Shown in pieces: positions 1 to 12,800 of a DNA stretch of 63,406 nt. Source of the DNA: Cladosporium sp. IMV 00045 (Eukaryota; Ascomycota; Dothideomycetes; Cladosporiales; Cladosporiaceae); assembly GCA_001931905.2 (NCBI GenBank), contig MSJI02000646.1:152632-216037 (forward strand), in the 5' to 3' direction. The notes beneath the pieces are model-generated. The model saw only the letters and a list, made by a program, of their open reading frames with translations, ran no database searches and was not told the DNA's origin. The translations under genes were made by a program, and so were the position numbers. Positions within the stretch are counted from its first letter, which is position 1. The number at the start of each line of letters is the position of its first letter.

Positions 1-2032
1 CGCCCCCCGGTCCAGACCATCGGTAAGCGACATGCGTTACCGCGAGACGTATGAAAAACGCCGCAGACCCATTCCCAGCGCCAAAGAAAAGCAGCATGAG
101 GGCGTCAGGGAAGAAGAGGAAACAACACGCGTAAAGTTCGACAAGGAATCCCGATCTCACAGGCATGCACGCGATCGCAATCCCTACCTCTGCATACTGG
201 ACCTGGTCCCGTGGCCGAAATGTCGTCGTGTTCTTGTTTTTGTGGCTGGCGGGAGAAAGAAGGTAGAAACGCAGCCCCAGTCGCTTCGCTTCGGACTCCT
301 TTACTGCTACATACCGCTGCTGATGCTGCTGCTGGAGGTGTCCGAGATGTCTTCTTGGCTACCGCTTGCTTGCTTGTTTGGCTGCTTGCTTAGTTCACGG
401 GTTTGCTTTTCTGTCTCTTGCTAGGTGTGTATATACTTGTAAATTGTTGCACGACATCGCGGCAGGGCGGTTCGGGGCAGGCGGATCGCAAGGCCCGGGA
501 TCGCCTGTTGGTGCATGTTGTCCGAATGTAGCTCATGGTGTTTCTGGCGCTTACCGCTGGGCTGATGCATTTTGTTCGTTACTTTCTGCGGTCTCGACGG
601 CGGCGGCGGACGGTGATGTCCGCTGCATCCTGCGCTGCTCGGCGACTAGGTGTCATTTGACTTCGCGACATCAGATATCGGGTGGAATGTTGCGTGTGGG
701 CTTTCGTTTTGCAGGTCGGCTATGCGGTTTGGGCCGTGAGTTTGGTTGGTGGATGAATGTTTCGCCTGGAAGGATGCACGCAGGAAGGAAAGAAAGCAAG
801 AAAACAAACAAAATTTCTGCAGGCGAGTTCGTATTCTCGTGAGATTTCTTTTTTTGTATGCCCATCCGCATCGTTGGTGAGGGTTTGTTGATACATAAAG
901 GAATTGGAGGAGGGCCACCCTTGGGCCTCGCTGCGTTACTGTACACCAACCCTAACCCTACTTCGACGTTCGACCCTACATCTACGCGAGATACCAAGCT
1001 CGCCAACGGATTGACGCTAGAACATGGTGGAAAGTTGGGTACGACCCCCTCGGCACCGTCTGCCCGGATTGAATGGGTAGGGAAGGGCTGTAAGCAGTTG
1101 ACGAGTGGTTGGAGAAATGCTCATGGTGTCTTTGCTATTCTCTGACGTCTCGTGTGTAGACATCGCCATCTCAACAGAACCATCAACCAGTAGGGCTTTC
1201 TTCTTGTTGAGAAGCAACTTCACGTGCTGCAGCGCTGTCACCTGAGCGCGAGTTGTAACCGAGAGAACTATCACCGCAGGAATATCCTGCTGTTCAATCT
1301 ACGTTCCGTGTTCATGAAGCTCTACTAGCCAACCGCCCATAAAAATAAAAACTGCCAGCCTGTGGCGGCAGCGCCCAACCGAAGCCCTGTACCCTCCAAA
1401 CGCCCTCATGTATGGGCACATTAGCCCATCTGTAACCGGTTCTGAACACAAGCTAGCCGGGTTACCTTGCGATAATAGCTGTGATAAATACCAAATAGGA
1501 TCAATTCTCCCAACATCCCGTAGGCAAAGCAGTCAGGTCCGTCTTCGCTTTGCCGTGCGGCATACCCCGGTAATGTTTGCCCTCTTCTCGCCGGATGTTA
1601 TACCGCTCCTAGACGATATGTGATGCATCAGCGGAAGCGGAGGCCTTACCGACGTGTCTTATACTCTGGGGTCGGTGAAGACCATGTACCATGATGATCA
1701 GGGTCTGTCAAACGCAGTGTACATACATGTATGCAAGGCAATCACAAGGCATATTGTGATGACGCGCCGGGATATGCCGGTGAAGCTGGAGACATCACGG
1801 GACATGCTTGAGGGCTTCTTGATGTGACTTGTTATACCTCCCAGCAGCATGTCGGTCGGCTTGCCCAGGTAACGGATGCAGTGATAGTGAGGTTGTCACA
1901 TTTACGTCCCGTCAACAGTCCATGCTTTGAAAGTTGTCTATCGATCTACCCGAATCATATCATCGATGTCGTCAATGTTCGTCACTGTTGCTCTTCTTCG
2001 AATCGTCTTTCAACGTGCTCGTTGCATGCTTT
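1..2032. other. Left-edge region, no recognisable gene
   Basis: I find no frame here with a recognisable domain, plausible splice structure or sensible composition. Open frames of 60-160 codons exist on both strands but are low-complexity or overlap each other. A GTAAGC-type donor near base 21 could be the end of an exon of a gene lying to the left, but nothing confirms it. Two units of the telomere-like motif CCCTAA occur near 950-960; this is too little to call a telomere. Confidence 0.5.
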
Positions 2033-2421
2033 TTACTGGGTGGTGACCGTGCTGTCGTTCTCGACGTTGATGTGCTCGTTGGAGGACAGGGTGTGGACCT
2101 TGTCTTCGGGGAAAGAGGCGCTGGCGTGACTTGTGTGAGTATCCGGACAAGGAACTAATGTGATCTAGCGATCATAGGCGACTTACGTGAAGCCCTTGAC
2201 CAGCTTGAACTCGTGCTCGATCTTGCCGCCCTGGTCGGTGCACTGCTTCTTGGCCCTGCCGATTGTTAGGCTGTGTTGATTGCTGGATCTGTACAAGCTG
2301 GCAGACTCACGCCTCCAGCTGATCGGCGCTGGCGCCCTCCTTCAAAGAGACCTGTGATCGTCAGCTTGCTTGCTCGCCAAGGTGTTGAGGTGTCGACAAG
2401 CCGTACATTGATCTGAGGCAT
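2033..2421 (-). CDS. PBI2-type proteinase B inhibitor (Inhibitor_I9 family), four exons
   Basis: This is a small 70-residue protein assembled from four exons (2421-2407, 2351-2311, 2255-2187, 2120-2033), all with GT/AG ends and phases that add up. It starts MPQINVSLKEGASADQLEA and ends in a short polar tail. Length and pattern (beta strand, amphipathic helix, KGFTASFPEDKVHTL, then an acidic end) match the Inhibitor_I9 propeptide-like family, whose yeast member Pbi2 (75 aa) inhibits vacuolar proteinase B in the cytosol and supports vacuole fusion. There is no signal peptide, as expected. It is divergent from BMS1 with about 430 bp between the start codons. The family call is from pattern recognition; inhibition of a subtilisin-like protease is inferred from the family. 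Confidence 0.85.
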
Positions 2422-2852
2422 GGCTTTTCTGATAGAGGTACTAAGACGTCGGATGGGTTGATGATGCGTGATTGTGGATTGTCGAGGAGGTACTTGGATG
2501 AGTAGTGAAAGTGATGAGAGAAGAAGCAGGTCTCAGATAACAGAGTAAATACCAACGATACGTACCGTATGTAATGCTGTCGCCTGACCCCTCGTGTGTC
2601 CCACTATCAGCTCCGATGACGTGTGAGCACGCCAGCGAGGCCAGCATCAATATTGGTTGGGCAGAGCTGAGAGGTGAAAGTCGGTCCCCAGATCCTCGGC
2701 AAGATAAGATCAACGCTAGCCACTTTGAGAAACTTTTCCTGTGCCAAGATCTCGACTTTCTCGGTCTCGCCTCTGGTCCTTTTGCTGCTTCTTCAACAGC
2801 GTTGTCTAACACTCTGCGCTGGGAGACAAGGCTCGCCGACCGATCTGCCAAC
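2422..2852. promoter_or_regulatory. Shared divergent promoter region between PBI2-like gene and BMS1
   Basis: About 430 bp separate the two divergent start codons, so both 5' leaders and core promoters must lie here. The BMS1 frame stays open upstream of its likely start, back to 2574, but the translated upstream part looks like non-coding leader. I see no clear TATA box. Confidence 0.5.
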
Positions 2853-5800
2853 ATGGCCGGAGAACAGCAGACCCATACGGCCCATCGCCCGGCTAAAAAG
2901 GAGAAGGCGAAGAGTTCCGGACAACCCAACCCAAAGGCTTTCGCCTTCAATGCGCCGGGCAAACTTGCGAAGAACGCAGCGCGAAGCGGCGATGTCAAGG
3001 AAAAGAGGCTACACGTCCCTCTGGTGGATAGGCTGCCAGAGGAGCAGCCGCCACTCATTGTTGGAGTGGTCGGACCGCCCGGCGTGGGAAAAACGACGTT
3101 GATCAAGAGTATGGTGAAGCGCTACACCAAGCAGACTATCACGCAGCCGCAGGGACCGATTACTATCGTTACGAGCAAGAAGAGGAGGTTGACATTCTTC
3201 GAGGTGCCGTCGGACAGTCTGGCTTCTGCGATCGATGCCGCAAAGGTGGTGGACATTGTCCTGCTCATGATCGACGGTAACTTCGGCTTTGAGATGGAGA
3301 CTATGGAGTTCTTGAACGTCCTGTCTAGCTCCGGTATGCCTGGTAACATTTTCGGCATCCTCACACACCTGGACTTGTTCAAGAAGCAAGACGCGCTCAA
3401 GGCGCAGAAAAAGAGGCTGAAGCACCGTTTCTGGAGTGAGCTCTACCAAGGTGCCAAGCTGTTCTACCTCTCCGGTGTGATCAACGGAAGATACCCTGAT
3501 CGCGAGATTCTGAACTTGTCGCGCTTTTTGAGTGTTATGAAGAACCCCCGTCCTCTAGTCTGGCGCAACAGCCATCCTTACACCCTCGCCGACCGCATGC
3601 TGGACCTCACTCCGCCGACAAGCATCGAAAAAGACGCAAGATGCGACCGAACAATCGCTCTCTATGGCTACCTGAGAGGAACAAACTTTCCCTCACACGA
3701 CGCGCGAGTACACATTCCTGGTATCGGTGATCTGAACGTGAGCCAGATCGAGTCGCTTCCAGATCCCTGTCCCACGCCTCAGTACGAACAAGCGCAGGAA
3801 AAGGCCGGGATAATCAAGAAGCGCAAGCGTCTCGATCAGAAGCAAAAGGTCATCTACGCACCCATGAGCGATGTGGGCGGCGTTCTGATGGACAAGGACG
3901 CTGTCTACATCGACGTTAAGAGCAACAACTTCGATGCCGACTCCGATGAGGAAGTGGAGAGAGGATTCGGTGAGCAGATGATGGTTGGACTTCAAGGAGG
4001 AAGGAAGATGCTAGGCGAGGATGAGCAGGGCATCAGTCTTTTCGGAAAGGGTCAGCGCATTCAGAACGTCGAGGACGATGAAGATGCTCATGACACTGGA
4101 AGAAAGGGCCGTCGTATGCCCACTTTGGCGGACGGAAACGGAGACGGCGAAGACGAGGCCTCGGATGATGAGGGCTTTGTCAGCGCTGATTCCGACGATG
4201 ATGCCGACCTCGAGCGTCTACAAGAAGCACCGGAAAAGATTGGACGTGCGCGCAAGGAGAAGGACGGCAAGGACAAGGAAGTGGAAGGTGACATCGCCTT
4301 TGCCGATTCGGACAGCGACCTTGGCAGCATATCCTCCGTTTCCGATCAGGAGCTGGAGGACGGCGAGGAGGAAGACGAAGACGACTTCGATGATGAAGAT
4401 GACGGAGAGGTTCGTTGGAAGGATCGTCTAGCAGAGCAAGCACAGGCAAGGCACGGACGCAGGCAACCATACCGTGTTGCCGAGCTTGCACGTATGATGT
4501 ACGATGATATGCTGTCTGCGGCTCAGGTCATTCGCAAGTGGAAGGGCGAAGACGCCGACGACAAGGATGATGCTGAGGACGAGGAGGGAGAGGATGAGCT
4601 TTTCGAGAGGAAGACTCCTGGCCAGAACGATGATGAAGATCGCATGGAGCCCAAATTCGACGACGAGGCGCTGGAAGACAAGTGGACGAACGAGGAGAAC
4701 ATTGAAGCGTTGAAACAGCGTTTTGCTGCGAGGCAACCGACCGGCGCCAATGCTGAAGAGCTGGGCGAAGGCTTCGAGGGCTTCGATGGCGATGGTGAAG
4801 GTGATGAGAATGATGAGGGCGATGGCGAGTTCGAGGATCTTGAGAGTGGAGAGGCGCATGGTGGTGCTCAGGAGGAAGGTGAAGGAGACGAAGCTGAAGA
4901 TCTTGAGGACGAGCGCGCGAAAAACGCTCGTCGTAAGGAAGAGCTCAAGCTCCGCTTTGAGGAAGAAGACAGAGACGGATTCTTGAACCCGAAGAACGCC
5001 AACCGCGATGCTGATGGCACAACGGCAGAGCGGGAGTTTGGTGAAGACGAGTGGTATGACGCGCAGAAGGCTTTGCTTCAAAAGCAACAAGACATCAACC
5101 GAAGAGAATTTGAGCAGCTCGACGAATCGTCTAGAGTGCGCGCAGAAGGCTACAAGGCGGGCACATACGCAAGACTTGTCCTGCAAAACGTGCCTTCGGA
5201 GTTCATCGAGAACTACAACCCACGCTACCCACTTCTCGTAGGTGGCCTGCAGCCGACTGAGGAGCGCATGGGTTTCGTACAAGTCCGCATCAAGCGTCAC
5301 AGATGGCACAAGAAGATCTTGAAGACCAACGATCCTCTGATCTTCAGCTTAGGCTGGAGGCGATTCCAAACGACACCGGTCTACAGTATCAGCGACTCGC
5401 GTACGCGCAATCGCATGCTCAAATACACGCCAGAGCACATGCACTGCTTCGGCACATTCTACGGTCCACTCGCAGCGCCGAACACGGGCTTTTGCTGTGT
5501 TCAATCGTTCTCAAACAAGAACCCTGGTTTCCGACTCGCCGCGACTGGCGTCGTGCTGAACGTCGACGAAGGCACCGAGATCGTCAAGAAGCTCAAACTC
5601 ACGGGTCACCCGTACAAGATCTTCAAGAACACCGCGTTCATCAAAGACATGTTCAGCACGTCCCTAGAAATCGCCAAATTCGAAGGCGCCTCCATCCGCA
5701 CCGTGTCAGGCATCCGAGGCCAGATCAAGAAAGCCCTCAGCAAGCCCGAGGGCCACTTCCGCGCCACCTTCGAGGACAAAGTGCTCATGAGCGACATCGT

Positions 5801-6362
5801 CTTCCTGCGCGCTTGGTACCCGATCCGGCCGCACCGCTTCTACAACCCGGTGACGAACCTGCTGGAAGGCGGCGAAGCCGACAACTGGAACGGCATGCGC
5901 CTCACGGGCCAGGTGCGCGCCGACCTCAACATGCCCACGCCCAGCGAGCAGAACTCTGCCTACCGCAAGATCGAGCGACAGGAGCGGCACTTCAACCCGC
6001 TGCGCGTGCCGCGCAAGCTGCAAGCCGACTTGCCTTTCAAGTCGCAGATCGTGCAGATGAAGCCGCAGAAGAAGAACAAGGAGGGGTACGTGCAGAAGCG
6101 CGCGGTTGTGGCGAATGGCGAGGACCGCAAGGCCCGTCGCCTCATGCAGCAGGTGCAGTTGTTGAGGAACGAGAAGGTCGAGAAGCGCAGGTTGAAGCAG
6201 GAGGAGAGGAAGTTGCCTTACAAGGCCAAGGTGGCGGAGAATGAGGAGATGAAGAAGCAGAGGGAGAAGAGGGAGAGGGACGATTTCTGGAGGAGGGAGG
6301 GGAAGAAGAGGGGGAGGGAAGAGGCTGGTGGTGGGGGTGGTGGGAAGAGGGCGAAGAGGTAG
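2853..6362 (+). CDS. BMS1: Ribosome biogenesis GTPase BMS1
   Basis: This intronless gene encodes 1169 residues, close to yeast Bms1 (1183). Bms1 is a nucleolar GTPase of the SSU processome; with Rcl1 it drives early pre-rRNA cleavage and 40S assembly. The N-terminus is lysine-rich with a P-loop GPPGVGKT at about residues 74-81, followed by the GTPase domain with LTHLD (G4-like). A central stretch (roughly 370-760) is very rich in D/E, typical of the family, and the C-terminal third holds the RIBIOP_C-type domain ([19 protein letters not shown], then [15 protein letters not shown]). The tail is basic. I chose the Met at 2853 ([18 protein letters not shown]) because it begins the conserved basic N-terminus; the frame is open 93 codons further upstream without family-like sequence. 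Confidence 0.95.
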   Translation: MAGEQQTHTAHRPAKKEKAKSSGQPNPKAFAFNAPGKLAKNAARSGDVKEKRLHVPLVDRLPEEQPPLIVGVVGPPGVGKTTLIKSMVKRYTKQTITQPQGPITIVTSKKRRLTFFEVPSDSLASAIDAAKVVDIVLLMIDGNFGFEMETMEFLNVLSSSGMPGNIFGILTHLDLFKKQDALKAQKKRLKHRFWSELYQGAKLFYLSGVINGRYPDREILNLSRFLSVMKNPRPLVWRNSHPYTLADRMLDLTPPTSIEKDARCDRTIALYGYLRGTNFPSHDARVHIPGIGDLNVSQIESLPDPCPTPQYEQAQEKAGIIKKRKRLDQKQKVIYAPMSDVGGVLMDKDAVYIDVKSNNFDADSDEEVERGFGEQMMVGLQGGRKMLGEDEQGISLFGKGQRIQNVEDDEDAHDTGRKGRRMPTLADGNGDGEDEASDDEGFVSADSDDDADLERLQEAPEKIGRARKEKDGKDKEVEGDIAFADSDSDLGSISSVSDQELEDGEEEDEDDFDDEDDGEVRWKDRLAEQAQARHGRRQPYRVAELARMMYDDMLSAAQVIRKWKGEDADDKDDAEDEEGEDELFERKTPGQNDDEDRMEPKFDDEALEDKWTNEENIEALKQRFAARQPTGANAEELGEGFEGFDGDGEGDENDEGDGEFEDLESGEAHGGAQEEGEGDEAEDLEDERAKNARRKEELKLRFEEEDRDGFLNPKNANRDADGTTAEREFGEDEWYDAQKALLQKQQDINRREFEQLDESSRVRAEGYKAGTYARLVLQNVPSEFIENYNPRYPLLVGGLQPTEERMGFVQVRIKRHRWHKKILKTNDPLIFSLGWRRFQTTPVYSISDSRTRNRMLKYTPEHMHCFGTFYGPLAAPNTGFCCVQSFSNKNPGFRLAATGVVLNVDEGTEIVKKLKLTGHPYKIFKNTAFIKDMFSTSLEIAKFEGASIRTVSGIRGQIKKALSKPEGHFRATFEDKVLMSDIVFLRAWYPIRPHRFYNPVTNLLEGGEADNWNGMRLTGQVRADLNMPTPSEQNSAYRKIERQERHFNPLRVPRKLQADLPFKSQIVQMKPQKKNKEGYVQKRAVVANGEDRKARRLMQQVQLLRNEKVEKRRLKQEERKLPYKAKVAENEEMKKQREKRERDDFWRREGKKRGREEAGGGGGGKRAKR

Positions 6363-9300
6363 TTGATTTGCGATTTTGGAGGCATATGAGGTGGGAAGTT
6401 TTATTTGTAGCGTGGATAACCAAAAAATGTAATCGTGTATATGGGATCATTGAAATCAGTCTAAGTCTGTCGGACTTTCTCTTGTTTTATCCTCTAAGAT
6501 TACCCAATCATTCATGACCATTACCATCATGAACCACGCATCGATGGATATTCAGTCGAAAAAGAGTCGCTGGTGAGTCATCACGATGATCAGCCATCAT
6601 ATACCTACCTGTACCTTACATGTACTGCCAAAAAAGCAACACAACCATGACGATGGCCATCTCCCGTTTCCGAAAAGTGTTGCGCTATACATGTACGCTA
6701 CCTTCCATAGATCTCAAAAGCCACTGACTCGCTGGCGCATCCAATAGTCGTATCCCAATAAGAAGCGAACGGCTGGCAAGCTCACGTCTACGCGCGACAG
6801 CCGCGCTGGAGAGTCGAGACTTTTCTGTCGTGGTCATTTATGTTTTTTGGAATCGCGGCAACGGTTCTACTGGTTTTGCAATCGACAATTCTATCGGAAA
6901 GGGCAAGAGTGACTACCAAGGTAGATGAGTAGTGGTTTCGTGGAAGGCAGAGATCAAGTGAAATGCAATATTCAAGTACTAGCAGTAGTACTGTGCTGTG
7001 GCGTCGCGCGCACGCTTCCTCGAACGGACGACACGACCCATCCCGATATGATAGTAATAATACCACAAGCTCAACTATAGTTCGCGCAGCTCGCGTCCCA
7101 TCGCGTTCGCAGCTTTACGCGCTTGCGACGCTGATTCAGATCCCTGAACTACGATTTCCTCTCCCCCCTCCCTGTCTTTGCCTCTCTGCGTCTTTCTTCA
7201 ACGGCAGTTTCTAGTGGTGGTCTCGCCGGGCTCGAGCACGAGCCGCGGTTTTGGGGTTCGGGGTTGGGTTTGGCAACGGTTGTGCTGATCTTGTAGCGTT
7301 ATTGAAATTGCGGTGCTGGAGTGCCTTACCTACTTGGACGAACGTATTTTGGAGATGCAGAGTGAAGGGAGGTGGGAAAAGTGACTTGGATGAGATCGGA
7401 CTTGAGCGTTCTCGGGACGCTTTCAGCGAGATTATTGATCAATGAGTAGTGCTGGGATGGTTTGGTTCTGTTTTCAGCTCTGACGCCCTTCGCGAGAAGG
7501 CGATGGAGAGATGGAGGGGAAGATGTTTCATGATAGACTAGAATAGTGAGATGGAAATAGATGTAGACATAGATATGGACATGACCCCGGCTGGTTCATG
7601 AATCTGGTTGTACCCGTTCACACTATGGGGAACTGGTCTGAGAGAGGGGAGACTATTGTTTCGGTTCTTCTCTTGTCTCGGATCTTCAGAACTGACGGGT
7701 TCATGACTGGGACGATTGATGTGTGTGTATATAGACTACTGATCTCTATTGTGGTTTGTGCTAAGAAAAGGCACAAAACATAGAAACACACGTTTCTTGA
7801 GCACACCTAGTCGTGCCGTGTGTAAGGACATGATACATGAATGTGGTACAAGCCCATAGACTGGCAGTGCAGTCTGCGAAACAGAGCCATTGGCCATTCG
7901 TGAAAGGCATTGGGGTTGTACACGACACGAGGATGACATACGCTGTGTGGAACATGGGAGCTAGCTTCTCTTTCAGGCCTCTCGTACGAGGGGAGAGGGA
8001 ATGCAAGATTCGAGATGTCGTTTGCGCGTGATACAGGAACATGGATTTGCGTCCACCACCGACGCTTACGTTATAGATCAGAGCAAGTAACATGTATCGT
8101 CAGCCGCGTGATGATTCCGTCCGTGAAGGCAGGCAGGCAGGTACAAGAGACCCACCTTTCGGGATGCCGCGGTGTATATGTGAAGCCCGGTTGGCGTTTC
8201 ATGTTGAGTGTTGTCACTCTCTTTGCGCAGGGGTGTGGTTACGGCCGTCGGCAAGACGTGGCTGGCTTTTGTCCGTGGTTGTTCTTCCCTGGTCGTCACC
8301 CGTCGCGTGAGTAAGGTGAGTGTTGCAGGGATGTGTCTGTCGGTCTGTTTTGTGCGAGTTGTTGTCGGGAGGTCTTTCCTTCGTGTCGTGTGCGTGTTGA
8401 GGGATTCATGGCGTGGTTTTGAGTGTCTACCTGTATGCATGTGATGAAGATTATTTGAGCGGAGGTGAAGCTGTTGGCGATGCGGAACCATAACCCTATG
8501 GCATGTACCGAGGCGATGGAGCTTGTTATCAAGGATGTTTGGTGAAGATTGGATTGAAGACCACGACATTATTATGGTCGAATCCTACTGTGCCGTAGTC
8601 GTCAGCTTCTTTCATTGCTGTCACTTCTCATCTGCCGAGAAAAGGGCATGCACACAGCCAGCAAAGCTATCATCCTGAAGTGGTGTACAGTCGGAGTACG
8701 GTACCGCTCGATCGTTCGTCTTTCGGTGATGATAATTCACAGCTGTGGTCTTGTTTCATCACATCCTCCCCCGGCCAGACTCCTGGGCATCGTCCATCCA
8801 TGAAGCTCATCCCTCCACCTACCCAATCATCATTCAAACGTCCAATCATCCATTCACCCATTGATCCCGACAGCTTGCAACCATCCATCCATCCTGGACC
8901 ATCCATCACAACCCTCGACGCCCTATGCATTTTCTTGCTTGCCGATATTGACAGTCTGTTTCACGTGACATCTGACATTGACCGGCATTAATCTGTCGAG
9001 GAGTGTTTCATGAATGATTATTATTCACATCAGCATTATTACCAGCATTACTACCTTATTCACTCGCTCACTCACTATTATACTTCACTCCTCTCCTCAC
9101 ATCCCTTCTTTAGCTGGGCTGGGCAGACTAGCGTGCTTCCTATCCTAACGGGCTTGCGTGGCTTGGGTCGTCAAGAAAAGATCAGGGAGAGGCTGAGGGG
9201 GACGAAGACTGCAACAGACGACGACGATCATCCTCCGATCTGCCTCCCCTCTCCGCCTCCGTCTCGTCTCTGCTTTCTCTAACGTTCGCGAGGCAGAGAA

Positions 9301-9840
9301 ACGGCCGTGCTCTTGTTCAGGGCTGTTCAGGGCTGCCCACTACTGACTGACTGCTGCTTGACTTCTGTGCTGCTGCTGCTGCCACTGCCACTTCTGGCTA
9401 CCAGACACTACTCCGAACGGCACGCAAGCAGAGTGAAGCAGCACTTCTCTCTTCCCCGATCTCTTCACCTCTACCTACCTTGCCTTACCTTAATCTGCGG
9501 GCGGCATACCGACCAAGCCCCGACCTCCCTCTCTCCACCCACCACACCACCACACCACACCTACCTGTTTCTACCACCACCACCTCCACCAATGCACACA
9601 CTGCACACACTGCACAGACACACACACCTCACTCCGGCTTGTGCTTACACCAATCTGCACTGCACCCTTCCACTTGTCCCATACCGCCCTCGCTCGCCGA
9701 CTTGTCTCGGCCCTCTCCATCCAACAATCGCTCTTCTGGATGCCCCTCTGAGGCGCGCCGCGAGGCAGTCCTGCTGCTGCTGCCCTTGCTGCTGCTGCTG
9801 CTAAACATCTTCCACCACCAACACACCCTTCACACCAGCC
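6363..9840. other. 3.5 kb intergenic region; CT-rich leader before LIM-RhoGAP
   Basis: No supported gene. Frames of up to about 165 codons are low-complexity. From about 8760 to 8920 there are irregular CATC/CCAT repeats. From about 9230 to 9840 the plus strand becomes strongly pyrimidine-rich, with ACC/CA-rich tracts (9538-9630) and CTG-repeat runs (9769-9802) just before the LIM-RhoGAP start. This looks like a long fungal promoter and 5' leader. Confidence 0.5.
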
Positions 9841-12800
9841 ATGGAGTCGCCCGCGCCCGAATCGCCCATGGAAGGCGAAGATGCCGTCTATCCTTGCAAG
9901 GGCTGCGGCGATGTAAGCCCATATCCCTTCGGTGAAGACCAACAAGGCCTCCGCATACTGACATTGCCCGCGCGCAGATTCTGGAAGAAGGAAAGGCCTT
10001 CGAGCTAGGTATGCATTCGCGCAATGCCTCATCAAACACTCGCACATTCCTGACTGACATCCTCACAGCCGGTAACAGATGGCACATCGACTGCTTCCGA
10101 TGCAACACCTGCGGCACCCTGCTCGACTCCGACGCCAACCTACTCCTCCTCGGCGACGGCTCCCTCATTTGCAACAACTGCACATACAGCTGCAACGCAT
10201 GCGGCAATAAGATCGAAGACCTTGCCATCCTCACTGGCGACCAGGCATTTTGCGCCAGTTGCTTCAGGTGTCGCAATTGCAAGAGGAAGATTGAGAATTT
10301 GCGTTATGCGCGCACTTCTCAGGGTATCTTTTGCATGAGCTGTCACGAGAGTCTGATGGCACGACGGCGGAAGAAGGCAAAAGGGTCGAGATCGACTGCA
10401 GGAGGAGGTGGAGGCACCAATGGGCCGGGCTCAACAACCACTGTGGAAAAGGCTCTGCCCTCGCTGCCGCCAGGCGCCGCCACCGAAAGCGCTTTCTCCC
10501 CTGAGATGGAAACGCCGCCGGTAGAGCACTCCACGCCCGGAGGCCGCTCGTCTGCGCAGAGGACTTTGCGCTCCGAGAAAGATGCGCCTTCAAATCATCA
10601 CAGAAGAGATGTTTCGCCCTTGTCGGACGACACGCGCAGAGGTGGGTTCACATGCGCTCAGTGGCTGAAACCGTACCTGAACATGGCTGACACACTCACT
10701 TATATAGAAGGCCCTACCCTCCCCGCCAGCACCTACAAAGAAGGCCGTGGCTCGCGCATGTCCTCGCTGTCGGACGATGGTGAAAGCGAGGGCTTCCTGC
10801 CAATGGCTTTCGATCCCAACCCCGCCCCGCGCCCGTCGGTGATCCCGCGGAAACGAGTACCTCAAACGAACGACTTGTCTCCCGCCGAACCTCCACCTCC
10901 AAGAGACTATTTCACAGGAAGGGCGCCTTCAAAGGCGCACAGAGATGTCATGCGCGACGAGCGACCGTCCTCGTCAAGATCGGTTTCTACAGAGCGCGAA
11001 CACCCCTTGGGACCGCAGTCGGGTGGCCAGGCTAAAGCTAGCCCGCACATTGCATATCAAGAAAAGGGCAGACCGCAGAAGCGCGTGGGATCCGGACAGA
11101 CCACACCAGCTTCGTCTGCTTCCCCTGCCGTGGGAGGAGCGCAAGAAAGACCCGATCGACCGAAACCGCAGACGCTCGACACGAGCTCGTTCACACTGGG
11201 ACGAAACGATGGCTTCAAACTTCAGGAGGTGCCCAAGACGAAGAAGAGTGGTTCGCGAAGCGATTCGGGCAAGGAGAACAAGTCGCCTAGCTTGGTTTCG
11301 CCGATCGAGCAGGACGATAACGAAATGCGCAGGACGCAGACCGAATCGCCTGTTTCTGCAGAATCGCCACAGTCGGACATCAATCCTTTCGACGATCCCA
11401 GGCGGAAGGAAGGACACCCCTCTGGTCATGCGCCTGCCGTCTCCAAATTTCCCGACAGGCCGGCTCGTGGCGATTCACTCGCTGCGTCCTCTTTGAAACC
11501 AAGCTCGATACGCTCGTCCCCCGAACCACCTACGCCGACCACTGTCGCGACATCGCTGCAGCCTTCTCACGGACGCCAGGAGTCCGCCTCCTCTATCCCA
11601 GGCTCGTTTGCTGATGCACAAAGCACGATCTCGCGCAACGACAATCGGTCAATGGGCGTTGAATCCCCTCCTGTTCGCAGCAGCTTCGATGTGATACCGC
11701 CCCGAGCAAGCAGCCGGCCGTCTGCACCAAGCAAGTCAGTCGGCAACAATGGAGATTTCATCACACCTCGACTGCCACCTCCGCCGCCTCCAGCAGGTAG
11801 CCACAACAGAGGTCAAGACTCGGTCAGCAGCACTGGACTCGACGCCAAATCTGACGGTCAACTGTCTCCTGCGTTGAGAAGTGCTGGTTTGCCAAAGCAC
11901 ACCACAGACGGCGCATTCTCAATGGAGGAAGAAATGCAGAGAATCCTACGGGGAGACAAGCCTCCAGGTGATAGAGGTGAAGGCTCTATGCTGCGGCGAG
12001 TTTCGAAAGCTGTTAAGCACGGCCGAAGCTTCAGTGACCGTGGCGTGCCTAAGAATGGGGCTCCCATTGAGCCTGCGCTATCAACGCCATTGACGATCAG
12101 CAGCCCGATCATGAGCTCGCCCTCTGCGAAGGATACACCTGACTCCATGAGAGCATCACTGAGACGCGCGCAAGCGAAGATTGCCGAGCTTGAAACCCAG
12201 AACAGCCTACTCGAGGAGAGGGTCAGCGGCTCGGGAGATATCAAGCAGGTGAATAGTGAGCTTCGCGAGAAGCGCACCACGATGGCGTTTCTTGACACTC
12301 AGCGTGAAATGGTCGTGCGAGAACTCGAGGTTATGACGGACCATCTCGGAAAGGTCAAGGACAAGAACCAGCCGCTAGACTTGCCTGCGCTCAAGGATTC
12401 AATTTTCCGCGAGTTGTCTGAATCGCTTCAGAAGCTCAAGGATCAAATGGGAGGCCAGATTGAGGATCTCATACGCAAGCGCACCGAATTGACCGATGAG
12501 ATTGGTAACCTGATTCAAATGAAGGATAGAGGATTCCAGGAATACGAGTCTTTGAGTACCAAGAACGCGCAGTTGGTGGAGATGAACAACAACCTGCTGC
12601 AGAGCATTCAGGACCTGTACAAGACGAATCGCGGCGAAACCGGCAAGCACATCGGCACGAACGGCCTGGGAATCTACCAACCCGGCGCGAAGGGAGAGAA
12701 GCACGACGTGAATGAGGTGCGCAACCTCAATCTGGTGCAGACCGATGGCTCTATGCCACACATTCTCAACGAAACCGAAGCCGAACCGGCCACAGTCCTT

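Noticed and set aside
948..962. Telomere-like CCCTAA units at the left edge
   Set aside because: Only two units, with unique sequence on both sides; similar short matches occur near 36635 and 56830.
2574..2852. 93-codon N-terminal extension of BMS1
   Set aside because: The frame is open, but the translated part lacks the basic family-like sequence and overlaps the promoter needed for the divergent gene.
8078..8569. 163-codon minus-strand frame in the 3.5 kb spacer
   Set aside because: Composition is His/Thr/Arg-rich without any recognisable motif, and no neighbouring exon pattern supports it.
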